This document shows positions 1 to 6,261 of a DNA stretch of 8,765 nt, in pieces. Each line of letters starts with the position of its first letter. Positions within the stretch are counted from its first letter, which is position 1. A program made the position numbers and the translations under genes. A model generated the notes under the pieces. It saw nothing but the letters and a program-made list of their open reading frames with translations, was not told the origin of the DNA and made no database searches. The stretch lies in assembly GCA_904501765.1 (NCBI GenBank), contig CAJGCM010000091.1:1-8765 (forward strand), written 5' to 3'. The DNA is from an uncultured Clostridia bacterium. Lineage in GTDB: Bacteria > Bacillota > Clostridia > Oscillospirales > CAG-272.

Positions 1-231
1 AACGGGATTCCAATGTGCTATTCCGTCATCCTCGCTTATTGGAAATGGCTCCCCCCATCCTCCGCCCTCATTTCTGAACGCTCCATATATTCTAATATCA
101 TCTCTTCCCTCTTTGCTACCAAAGAAAAATACGCAAAAAATTCTGCCGTCGTTGGTAAGAACAAAATGGGATGCGTGACATTCAGTATTCTGACCTATTG
201 GTAAAACGAATTCATTTGCCAAAATCTTCAT
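1..231 (-). CDS. Sialidase/BNR-like family protein, N-terminal part (cut by window edge)
   Basis: Seventy-seven codons are visible from an ATG at 231 with no stop before position 1, so the 3' part is missing. The visible protein has CHASHF near residues 19-24, a TNDGRIF strand, FFGSKEGRDDIRIYG at about 36-50, a degenerate Asp-box-like turn (RNEGGGWGEP, about 53-62) and HWNPV at 73-77. This order (CHAS, DGR, FGG/FGS-x-EG, GGGW, HWNPV) is the start of the six-bladed sialidase/BNR_2 fold. There is no signal peptide, so the protein is probably cytoplasmic. A clear ribosome binding site (AAAGGGAGA at 237-245, minus strand) sets the start. It is the third gene of a leftward operon, 19 bp after araB. 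Many members of this family are not proven sialidases, so the glycan it acts on is open; the paired kinase and aldolase suggest sugar breakdown. Confidence 0.8.
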   Translation of the reverse strand, partial: MKILANEFVLPIGQNTECHASHFVLTNDGRIFCVFFFGSKEGRDDIRIYGAFRNEGGGWGEPFPISEDDGIAHWNPV

Positions 232-250
232 AATTTTCTCCCTTTATAAA

Positions 251-1891
251 TCATAAATTTCCGTTTTCTTTAAGAAAACTCATAAAAGCTCGATTGTTTT
301 TTGCAAAATATTCCGATAGCTCGCAATATTTTTCGTAAAACCCGTCGTAAATCTTTTTGTTATCAGAGTTTGGCGTGTAAATGACTCCCATTTCTTTTTT
401 CATATAAGCAGATGCCTCGACAAGATTTTTAAATCCACATCCAACCGCTCCCAAAACGGCACTACCGTATGCACAGGTCTCGGAATCCTTAGGAACACTT
501 ATCGCTCTTCCGAGAACGTCTGCATATATCTGCATAAGAAGAGGATCCTTGAGGGCTATACCGCCCGCGGCATAGACGTCTTTTATCTCTATCCCCTGCT
601 TTTCATAAATCTCTACTATACGTCTCGTTCCAAAGGCTGTCGCCTCTATCAAAGCACGGTAAATCGCTTCAGGCTTAGTTGTAAGATTTAGCCCGATGAT
701 AGCTCCGCTGATTCCCCCATCAACGTAAGGAGTACGATTCCCATTCCACCAATCCAAAGCCATAACTCCACCTGACCCAGGCGCTATCTCCGACGCTTTT
801 TCTCTCAGATATTTATGTATTCCAACACCTATCTTTTCCGCTTCATCATAATATTTTTTCGGAACACAATTATCAATGAACCAGCTAAAGCTATCGCCAA
901 CAGCAGATTGACCTGCCTCGTATGCATAAAGACCGTCGTAAATTCCATCCTTGACGTATCCACTTATTCCGGGTACGCATATCGCCTTGTCACCAAGCAG
1001 AATATGGCAAGAGGAGGTTCCAAGTATCATCAACAAAGCTCCCGGCTTGATTACTCCCAATGCCGGAAGCGCCGCATGGGCATCTATTAAAGCGGGAGAT
1101 ACCGGAGTTCCCTCTTTCAGCCCCGTAATTTGCGCCATATCGGAGCTTATAAATCCTGCAGTTATGCCAAGCGGGCTTATATTTGCGCTGATTTTACTTT
1201 TTGTTATACCGCAAAGACGCTCATCAAGCGCTGCTAAGAATTCATCACCGGGATATCCCCCCTCACTGTATAACCCTTTGAAGCCAGCTTGACAAAGGGA
1301 ATGGCTTTCCTTTCCCGTAAGTTTGCTTACAATCCAATCTCCCGCTTCTATAAACCGATGAGTTCTACTAAAGATTTCTTCATCGTTATGTAATATTTCC
1401 ATTACTTTTGGCAACAGCCATTCGCATGAAACCGTTCCGCCGTAACAATCAAGCCAAGGCTCCGACATATCCTTTGCCACACGATTTATACGGTCTGCCT
1501 CAGACTGAGCTGCGTGATGCTTCCATAGCTTTGCATATGCGTGAGGTCTGTTTTTAAATTCTTCAAGAAAGCATAATGGATCAAGCTTCTCATTTACCGG
1601 AATGAGAGTACAAGCGGTAAAATCTACTCCAACACCTATAATATCCGCCGCATTTACACCGCTGTTTTGTATACAATGCTTTATAACAAAAATAAGAGAA
1701 TCGATATAATCCTGCGGATGCTGAAGAGCAAAATCCGCAGCCAACGGATTACCGTCAAGAAAAACTCCGCTGATTACTCCATGCTTATAATCTGCAGTGG
1801 AGGATATTATTTCTTCACAGGTATCGATATCTACCAGCACTGCTCTGCATGATAGTGTTCCGAAATCAACACCTAACGAATATCTTTTCAT
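251..1891 (-). CDS. araB: L-ribulokinase (FGGY carbohydrate kinase)
   Basis: This enzyme transfers phosphate from ATP to L-ribulose, giving L-ribulose 5-phosphate in L-arabinose breakdown. The 546-residue length is normal for AraB (about 545-565). The N-terminal FGGY domain opens with the phosphate-binding GVDFGTLSCRAVLVD at 7-21. AraB-type signatures follow: DFTACTLIPV at 90-99, KLWKHHAAQ at 121-129, CYGGTVSCEW at 149-158, the catalytic-base Asp270 in LIDAHAALPALG, GTSSCHILLG at 291-300, and ALDWWNGNRTP at 378-388. The C-terminal domain carries EATAFGTRRI at 416-425 and AAGGIALKDPLLMQIYADV at 441-459. It closely resembles Bacillus AraB from memory. Its ribosome binding site (GAGG at 1901-1904) overlaps the stop codon of the upstream aldolase gene, with only 6 bp between the genes, so translation is probably coupled. 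E. coli AraB is known to accept all four 2-ketopentoses, so the real substrate here may not be L-ribulose; no araA or araD is in view. Confidence 0.92.
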   Translation of the reverse strand: MKRYSLGVDFGTLSCRAVLVDIDTCEEIISSTADYKHGVISGVFLDGNPLAADFALQHPQDYIDSLIFVIKHCIQNSGVNAADIIGVGVDFTACTLIPVNEKLDPLCFLEEFKNRPHAYAKLWKHHAAQSEADRINRVAKDMSEPWLDCYGGTVSCEWLLPKVMEILHNDEEIFSRTHRFIEAGDWIVSKLTGKESHSLCQAGFKGLYSEGGYPGDEFLAALDERLCGITKSKISANISPLGITAGFISSDMAQITGLKEGTPVSPALIDAHAALPALGVIKPGALLMILGTSSCHILLGDKAICVPGISGYVKDGIYDGLYAYEAGQSAVGDSFSWFIDNCVPKKYYDEAEKIGVGIHKYLREKASEIAPGSGGVMALDWWNGNRTPYVDGGISGAIIGLNLTTKPEAIYRALIEATAFGTRRIVEIYEKQGIEIKDVYAAGGIALKDPLLMQIYADVLGRAISVPKDSETCAYGSAVLGAVGCGFKNLVEASAYMKKEMGVIYTPNSDNKKIYDGFYEKYCELSEYFAKNNRAFMSFLKENGNL

Positions 1892-1897
1892 TTTCCT

Positions 1898-2827
1898 TTA
1901 CCTCTTTCTCAAGAATTTCTCAAGCCTGTCGGTGGAAATCTTCATTTCACGGATACAGTGGCGTTCGTATTCCGACAGAGTCACTCCCACCTTCGAGCGT
2001 GAGGTTACCTCCGTTTTTATTCCGCATAAATTCATATGATACTTTGCGCTTATCGGATAAGGAAGACCACTTTCCGTAAATCCGAAGGTGCCCAACACGG
2101 ACTGCACAAACGGAGCATATTCCTCATCATTATAATTATCACCAAGCCATGCGTAAAGATAAGGATGGTAATTGCACATAATTCCGCAATACCCGTCTCC
2201 TCCCTGCTGCATTGAATAAAGAAGCGTCTGACAATTCGCATTAAGGAGCTTGAAATCGGATCCGCGAAGCTGCGCTATTCTGCGCGAGAGCTCTTCCGTA
2301 TCGCAGCAGGTGTCCTTCATATAGAAGAACTTCCCGGTAGAAAGGCAGAAATCAAGGATTTTCGGAGTTACGAGTCTTTTATAAGGATAGGGACATTCGT
2401 AAAGTCCGAGCTTAACATCCTCGGGAAGAGCTTCTATAATTTTCTTACAGTTGCTTATAAAAACATCATCCCCCTCGTTATTTACGTCCAAACGGTTGGT
2501 TATCATAATAAGTGCGTCAGTTCCCGATTCCCACACCGCGCTAAGCTCTTTTATCTGCTCTTCTATCGTATTGCTCACGTGTCCCGAGGAAACGACGGTG
2601 AACTTTCTTCCGCTTGCGGCACTAAGCTCCTTCGCGCGTTTATAAACCACCTCGTTAAGTTTTACTCGCTCTTCAAGACTCAGGAAAAATATTTCACTGG
2701 ATTGGCAAATAGCGAAAATGCCGTTAATTCCGTTCTCGAAATACCAATCCACGTACTTTTTTGCGGTTTCATAATCAACACTGCCGTTCTCCTTAAAAGG
2801 AGTTATCATTGTTGTAAATATATCCAA
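1898..2827 (-). CDS. DHDPS/N-acetylneuraminate lyase family aldolase, unknown substrate
   Basis: This is a 309-residue class I aldolase of the DapA/NanA (beta/alpha)8-barrel family, the usual length. It starts MDIFTTMITPF, as family members do. The Schiff-base lysine is Lys171 in FFYMKDTCCD, and the catalytic tyrosine is Tyr143 in LYECPYPYKR. The family motif GTTGE is replaced by CQSSE (41-45), and the YNVPxR arginine that holds the substrate carboxylate in DHDPS is a proline (residue 148). Lysine synthesis is therefore unlikely. A keto-acid sugar aldolase or lyase is more likely, but the substrate is unknown. The start codon is TTG, supported by GAGGTG seven bases upstream and by the family N-terminus; the next ATG (residue 7) would cut into the first beta strand. 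It is the first gene of the leftward operon with araB and the sialidase-like gene, under the promoter at 2869-2897. A sialidase neighbour brings sialic acid lyase to mind, but the active-site motifs do not match typical NanA. Confidence 0.85.
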   Translation of the reverse strand: MDIFTTMITPFKENGSVDYETAKKYVDWYFENGINGIFAICQSSEIFFLSLEERVKLNEVVYKRAKELSAASGRKFTVVSSGHVSNTIEEQIKELSAVWESGTDALIMITNRLDVNNEGDDVFISNCKKIIEALPEDVKLGLYECPYPYKRLVTPKILDFCLSTGKFFYMKDTCCDTEELSRRIAQLRGSDFKLLNANCQTLLYSMQQGGDGYCGIMCNYHPYLYAWLGDNYNDEEYAPFVQSVLGTFGFTESGLPYPISAKYHMNLCGIKTEVTSRSKVGVTLSEYERHCIREMKISTDRLEKFLRKR

Positions 2828-2840
2828 AATTTTACACCTC
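2828..2840 (-). promoter_or_regulatory. Ribosome binding site and spacer that support the TTG start of the aldolase gene
   Basis: On the minus strand GAGGTG (2840-2835) lies 7 bases before the TTG at 2827. No comparable site precedes the downstream ATG at codon 7, so TTG is the best start. Confidence 0.75.
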
Positions 2841-2868
2841 GTAAATTCAGAAGTTATTTTATAAAATG

Positions 2869-2897
2869 ATTATACCACTGATTTTTTTTTAGTACAA
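2869..2897 (-). promoter_or_regulatory. Sigma-A promoter of the aldolase-araB-sialidase operon
   Basis: On the minus strand the -35 box TTGTAC (2897-2892) is followed after 17 bp by a perfect -10 box TATAAT (2874-2869). A TG one base upstream makes an extended -10 (TGGTATAAT). The predicted start is near 2862, giving a leader of about 35 nt. The putative AraC sites lie just upstream of the -35 box, the usual place for activation. The imperfect -35 fits an activator-dependent promoter. Confidence 0.75.
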
Positions 2898-2904
2898 TAC
2901 CCCG

Positions 2905-2932
2905 AACGGACCTTTTTTTATAAAAAACGGAC
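2905..2932. promoter_or_regulatory. Putative AraC-family operator: two AACGGAC direct repeats
   Basis: AACGGAC occurs at 2905-2911 and again at 2926-2932. The starts are 21 bp apart, two helical turns, as expected for the two half-sites of an AraC-family dimer. Each is followed by a T-rich run. The array ends 7 bp before the -35 box of the leftward promoter and lies just upstream of the rightward -35 box at 2939-2944. It could therefore activate the operon and limit expression of the regulator gene. The sequence is seen; the binding is inferred. Confidence 0.55.
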
Positions 2933-2938
2933 ATTTTA

Positions 2939-2967
2939 TTGAAATTAACGAAGGGATATGCTAAAAT
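2939..2967 (+). promoter_or_regulatory. Sigma-A promoter of the AraC-family regulator gene
   Basis: The -35 box TTGAAA (2939-2944) and the -10 box TAAAAT (2962-2967) are separated by 17 bp. The start would fall near 2974, about 20 nt before the ATG. The second AACGGAC repeat adjoins the -35 box, so autoregulation is plausible. It probably also drives the two genes downstream. Confidence 0.7.
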
Positions 2968-2994
2968 AAGCATAATAGAATTTAGAGGTTATAA

Positions 2995-3861
2995 ATGGAC
3001 ATTTTATATAAGCAAAGATACGAAAATCAATATCAAAAAGCGGATGATTCTATCTCTGTTCCGGGAATCACTAACTGCTATTTTAAAAGAGTGCTTTTTT
3101 CAAAGGACCGATCCGCTGTCAACCGAAAAATGCACTTTCACACGGGATTTGAGATACATATAGTCGAAAGCGGTTATCAAATATATGATATCGAGGATAG
3201 CAAGGTTGCCGTAAAAGAGGGCGAATATCTGATAATTCCACCTTTAGTCGGTCACATGGCAACGGAAGAAGCGGCAAACACAAAAAAATACGCAATATCC
3301 TTTTTCTCATCCGATGACGGAGGAGGACTTTTAAATCCGGAGCATCCAATGAAATCATATTATGTAAACGACATTTCCGACGCGATTTCAGACTGCTTAA
3401 CCAATATAAACAGCGAATATGAACAAAAAAAGCCTTTTTCCGATAAGATATTATCTCTAAAGGTCGCTGAATGTATATTACTGATGCTAAGAGCGGTTGG
3501 AATAGCCGAGGCGGTAGGCGATGAGGTGTCTGAGGAGGACAGGCGGCTTTCGATGGCAAAGCAATACATCAAGGATAATTTAAAGCGTAACATTCTTCTT
3601 TCCGAGCTTGCTGACTACTGCTATATGAGCGAAAAGCAGCTTACACGTATATTCAAATCTTATGAGGGTATCTCCGCTACGGAATATATAAGAAAAAAGA
3701 GATGCCTTCTAATAGAAAAACTGCTCGCAGACCCTGATTTAACATTGCAGACGATAAGCGATATTATGGGTTTTAACAACGAGTATTACTTTAACGCCTT
3801 CTTCAAAAAGAACACGGGAATGACTCCGGGTGCTTACAGAAAATCGGTTTTGAAAATATAA
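2995..3861 (+). CDS. AraC-family transcriptional regulator with N-terminal cupin sensor domain
   Basis: This is a 288-residue cytoplasmic transcription factor of normal AraC/XylS length. The N-terminal cupin domain (about 30-105) shows HFHTGFEIHIVESG at 47-60 and EGEYLIIPPLVGHMA at 75-89; this domain usually binds a sugar. A helical linker follows (about 125-175). The C-terminal double helix-turn-helix domain (about 186-285) has LLSELADYCYMSEKQLTRIF at 201-220 for the first unit. The second unit contains ISDIMGFNNEYYFNAFFKK (254-272) and ends with the family signature GMTPGAYRK. The ATG is preceded by AGAGG at 2984-2988 with 6 bp spacing. It is transcribed divergently from the aldolase-araB-sialidase operon, the classic layout for an activator of that operon, and is first in a rightward operon with the SGNH and GH28-like genes. 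The effector cannot be read from the sequence; a pentose or keto-sugar is a reasonable guess. Confidence 0.93.
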   Translation: MDILYKQRYENQYQKADDSISVPGITNCYFKRVLFSKDRSAVNRKMHFHTGFEIHIVESGYQIYDIEDSKVAVKEGEYLIIPPLVGHMATEEAANTKKYAISFFSSDDGGGLLNPEHPMKSYYVNDISDAISDCLTNINSEYEQKKPFSDKILSLKVAECILLMLRAVGIAEAVGDEVSEEDRRLSMAKQYIKDNLKRNILLSELADYCYMSEKQLTRIFKSYEGISATEYIRKKRCLLIEKLLADPDLTLQTISDIMGFNNEYYFNAFFKKNTGMTPGAYRKSVLKI

Positions 3862-3888
3862 GATATTTTTTAAAAATAGGACAAATAT

Positions 3889-4527
3889 ATGGAATTAAAA
3901 AACAAAAAATTCAACTTCCTCGGTGACAGCATAACCGAGGGTGTCGGCGTCACAAGTCCCGACAAAAAATACGTCGAAGTCTTTGCGCGAGAGTACGGAC
4001 CTCTGATAACTCGTAATTACGGCATCAGCGGCACGAGATTTGCTCATCAGCTTGTTGCAACGGTAGACAATCCCTCCTACGACCGAGACTTCTGTTCAAG
4101 GGTAGCTCTTATGGACTCGGATGCCGATTTCGTAATCGTTTTCGGTGGAATAAACGATTTTGGACACGGGGATGCTCCTTTTGGCAAATTTGAAGATTGC
4201 ACCCCATATAGCTTCTATGGTGCCTCTCACACCCTTATGAGGTCAATTAAGGAGCGTTTCCCCACCGCTACCGTGGTGTTTATGACCCCATTACACAGTA
4301 CCCCTGATATGCGTCCCGGTAAAGAGCCTATACTGAAATACAGGGATGCTATATGCAAAACAGCTGCCTTTTATAACATTCCAATCCTTGACCTTTACTC
4401 CGACGAACAATTACAACCTACTACCCCCTCTCTTCGGGAGAAATACGTCCCGGACGGAGTTCATCCAAACGATGACGGAGCTGAAATTATAGCAAAGCGA
4501 TTGGGCGAATTTCTACTATCACTTTGA
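3889..4527 (+). CDS. SGNH/GDSL-family hydrolase, probable cytoplasmic carbohydrate esterase
   Basis: This 212-residue single-domain protein has all the SGNH blocks. Block I is FLGDSITEG with nucleophile Ser14. A block II glycine lies in NYGISGTR (about 43-50). Block III is FGGINDFG with Asn89. Block V is VPDGVHPNDDG with Asp189 and His192. The length fits compact lipase_GDSL_2 esterases, many of which remove acetyl groups from sugars. There is no signal peptide or membrane segment, so it should act in the cytoplasm on imported substrates. AGGA at 3878-3881, 7 bp before the ATG, supports the start. It follows the regulator by 27 bp and precedes the GH28-like gene by 32 bp, so it is probably co-transcribed with both. 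Deacylation of a sugar taken up by the cell is the most likely role. The exact ester is not readable from sequence. Confidence 0.88.
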   Translation: MELKNKKFNFLGDSITEGVGVTSPDKKYVEVFAREYGPLITRNYGISGTRFAHQLVATVDNPSYDRDFCSRVALMDSDADFVIVFGGINDFGHGDAPFGKFEDCTPYSFYGASHTLMRSIKERFPTATVVFMTPLHSTPDMRPGKEPILKYRDAICKTAAFYNIPILDLYSDEQLQPTTPSLREKYVPDGVHPNDDGAEIIAKRLGEFLLSL

Positions 4528-4546
4528 TTGTTTAAATAAAGCCATT

Positions 4547-4553
4547 GAAAGGA
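4547..4553 (+). promoter_or_regulatory. Ribosome binding site that sets the start of the GH28-like gene
   Basis: GAAAGGA lies 6 bp before the ATG at 4560. An in-frame TTG at 4545 overlaps this site and has no good site of its own, so the ATG at 4560 is preferred. Confidence 0.75.
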
Positions 4554-4559
4554 ATTAAT

Positions 4560-5831
4560 ATGTACACCTTATATGGAGACGGCATTCACGACGACTATCC
4601 CGCAATACAGGAAATGATAGACAGCGGAGCTTGCGATGTAACTCTCCCTGCTCCCAAGAAAAACTATCTTATTTCAAAAACTCTTGTAGTTCCATCTTAT
4701 TTTAAACTTAGTCTTCCGAGATTTGCTACGATCAAGCTTGCTGACGGAGCTAACTGTCCTATGATAAGAAATAAGTGGACTGCGGTAGAGGACGACGGAA
4801 AAACAGTCCGCACAGGAAGACACAAAATTTGGAATTTTGCCACCAGAATATCTCCCGCCGCGGAGCATACATGCACAAATATAGAAATATGCGGCGGTAT
4901 TTGGGACTTTAATAACAACGGGCAGAGAGCAAATCCCTTGGTTACTTTAGATTTTGGTGAAAACGAGGATTACACAGGATTCGGATTTCAATTCTTCAAC
5001 GTCAAGAATTTAAAAATTTGTTCTATGACAATGAAGGATCCAATAACCTTTGCGCTTACTATAGACATATGCTCATATTTTACAATAGAGGATATAACCT
5101 TCGATTTCAATTTTGGAAATCCAATAGCTCTAAATATGGATGGCGTTCATCTTGACGGCTACTGCCACCACGGCGTAATACGAAACCTCAAGGGCGCCTG
5201 TTATGACGATCTTGTAGCTCTGAATGCCCACGAAGGCTACCCCGGACCTATTACGAACATCGACATTGATGGAATATTCGCCGAAGACTGCCACAGCGCC
5301 GTAAGGCTTCTCGGAATAAACGAAAAAATGGAAAATATTCACATATCCAATGTGTACGGCAGCTATTATCAATACTGCATTGGATTTACAAAATTTTACC
5401 CTGAGGCAGCAACCGAGGCATATGATTCAATAACAATAGACCATGTTTATGCCTCTAAAGCCTCAAGAAAAGAGTGGTATCCAAACCATGAGTCCTACGT
5501 TTTTCCATTCATTTGGATACAGGATGGTGTTTCGTTGAAAAATCTCTCACTAAGCTCCATACACAGACGAGAATTTGACGTTCCGATAGAGCTTTTACAC
5601 ATAGGGAAAACCGATGGTGAAATCGAATCAATCTGCCTTCGTGACGTTACCATGGAAAACCATACCACGAAACCGATACCTCTAATTTTAAATATAGGTC
5701 ACGTAAAAAAACTTCTTCTCTCGGACGTAAGATATGACGGAGTAATCCTCGAAAACGAAGGGATAATAGAAAAAGTAGCGGGACTTGATGAAATTTCAAA
5801 AAAACAAACCGTTCAAGAAACGATCTTATAA
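4560..5831 (+). CDS. GH28-like right-handed parallel beta-helix protein (pectate lyase superfamily)
   Basis: This 423-residue protein opens with YGDGIHDDYPAIQEMID at 5-21, the hallmark start of pectate-lyase-3/GH28-type beta helices (GDGxxDDxxAIQ). Regular strand-turn repeats follow, such as NIEICGGIWDFN, NLKICSMTMKD, YFTIEDITFDF and NIDIDGIFAEDC. The GH28 catalytic region can be matched: NMDGVHLDG at 192-200 for the NTDG motif (Asp194), and CYDDLVALN at 214-222 for the paired aspartates (Asp216, Asp217). AVRLLG at 247-252 may stand for the RIK arginine (Arg249). The usual GHG histidine motif is not obvious; NAHEG at 222-226 is one possible substitute. There is no signal peptide, unlike secreted polygalacturonases, so action on imported oligosaccharides is inferred. 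It is the last gene of the rightward operon and is followed by a terminator. It could also be an epimerase or lyase on the same fold; hydrolysis of pectin-like oligosaccharides is the leading guess. Confidence 0.82.
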   Translation: MYTLYGDGIHDDYPAIQEMIDSGACDVTLPAPKKNYLISKTLVVPSYFKLSLPRFATIKLADGANCPMIRNKWTAVEDDGKTVRTGRHKIWNFATRISPAAEHTCTNIEICGGIWDFNNNGQRANPLVTLDFGENEDYTGFGFQFFNVKNLKICSMTMKDPITFALTIDICSYFTIEDITFDFNFGNPIALNMDGVHLDGYCHHGVIRNLKGACYDDLVALNAHEGYPGPITNIDIDGIFAEDCHSAVRLLGINEKMENIHISNVYGSYYQYCIGFTKFYPEAATEAYDSITIDHVYASKASRKEWYPNHESYVFPFIWIQDGVSLKNLSLSSIHRREFDVPIELLHIGKTDGEIESICLRDVTMENHTTKPIPLILNIGHVKKLLLSDVRYDGVILENEGIIEKVAGLDEISKKQTVQETIL

Positions 5832-6084
5832 ATATGCTTCTTGACTATGCTATGGATTATTGTGAAATACACGATGAAAATCCATAAAAACGATAAAAAT
5901 AAAACACAGTTTTGTTCACGGCACAGCAGGCAGCTCTTTCCGAGTAATTCGGTTAAAATTTAAACAAATTCCGGTAAGTCCGGTAAAAAGGCGAGTGCTT
6001 CGGCACTCGCCTTTATTGTTTTTTAATCTGTGAATCGTGGATATATTTTTTGTATATCGCCGACTTGTATCAACAAAAAATCGA
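5832..6084. other. Intergenic stretch after the GH28-like gene
   Basis: No coding region is supported here. It holds an A/T-rich 155 bp trailer, an 8 bp direct repeat TCCGGTAA (5970-5977 and 5979-5986), and then the terminator listed separately. Short open frames on both strands lack ribosome binding sites, and the minus-strand one runs through the terminator. Confidence 0.6.
5987..6024 (+). terminator. Rho-independent terminator of the rightward araC-SGNH-GH28 operon
   Basis: A perfect 12 bp stem (5987-5998 with 6003-6014) is closed by a TTCG tetraloop and followed by a T-rich tail (TTTATTGTTTTTT). The GGCGAGTGC/GCACTCGCC core is very stable. Because the stem starts with AAA and ends with TTT, partial function on the minus strand is possible. 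Confidence 0.92.
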
Positions 6085-6113
6085 TTGACTTTCCGGAATA
6101 ACGGATATATAAT
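6085..6113 (+). promoter_or_regulatory. Near-consensus sigma-A promoter of the lyxose isomerase gene
   Basis: TTGACT (6085-6090), a 17 bp spacer and a perfect TATAAT (6108-6113) make this the strongest promoter in the window. The start would be near 6120. The spacer holds the palindrome TTCCGGAA (6091-6098) and the inverted repeat TCCG-6-CGGA (6092-6105), which could be a repressor site between -35 and -10. Confidence 0.8.
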
Positions 6114-6119
6114 AAAATT

Positions 6120-6241
6120 AAAGAATATTTGGGAGAGCGTAGCGGGAAACATTTTGATGGATTACGTAAAGCAGATAGACCTTCTCCCGGATAGGGAAAT
6201 GATTTCAAGACGAAAAGTTTTATATTATAAAGGAAAACATT
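6120..6241 (+). promoter_or_regulatory. Leader of about 120 nt before the lyxose isomerase gene
   Basis: The predicted transcript has a leader longer than needed for a ribosome binding site. GGGAGA (6131-6136) can pair with TCTCCC (6183-6188). The leader also carries an upstream open frame (listed separately) and the AAAGGA site (6229-6234) of the isomerase. It does not match any riboswitch class I recognise. Regulation here is inference. Confidence 0.35.
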
Positions 6242-6261
6242 ATGAAAAAATCGGTTTATGA
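6157..6261 (+). CDS. Possible 34-residue upstream ORF overlapping the lyxose isomerase start
   Basis: An ATG at 6157 opens a 34-codon frame ending at a TGA at 6259-6261, 20 bp inside the isomerase gene and in a different frame. The peptide begins MDYVKQIDLLPDRE and is rich in Lys, Arg and Tyr in its second half. A weak GGGAA lies 9 bp upstream. It runs across the isomerase ribosome binding site, so translating it could change isomerase expression. It may equally be a chance frame; I recognise no family. Confidence 0.25.
   Translation: MDYVKQIDLLPDREMISRRKVLYYKGKHYEKIGL

Noticed and set aside
13..204. Plus-strand open frame of 63 codons
   Set aside because: It lies opposite the sialidase-like gene, has no ribosome binding site, and its translation matches nothing recognisable, whereas the minus strand gives clear BNR-family motifs.
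1898..2827. Naming the aldolase dapA or nanA
   Set aside because: The GTTGE and YNVPxR motifs that define substrate handling in these enzymes are not kept, so a specific name would overstate the evidence.
3119..3559. Minus-strand frame of 146 codons inside the regulator gene
   Set aside because: It is antisense to a well-supported AraC-family gene, has no start signal and shows low-complexity, non-family sequence.
4545..4559. TTG at 4545 as the start of the GH28-like gene
   Set aside because: The GAAAGGA ribosome binding site overlaps this TTG and is correctly spaced for the ATG at 4560.
5841..5869. TTGACT at 5841 as a promoter
   Set aside because: The base pairs at the expected -10 position (GAAATA) fit poorly, and no gene follows before the terminator.
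5916..6152. Minus-strand frame of 78 codons in the intergenic region
   Set aside because: It reads through the strong terminator hairpin and the sigma-A promoter and lacks a ribosome binding site.
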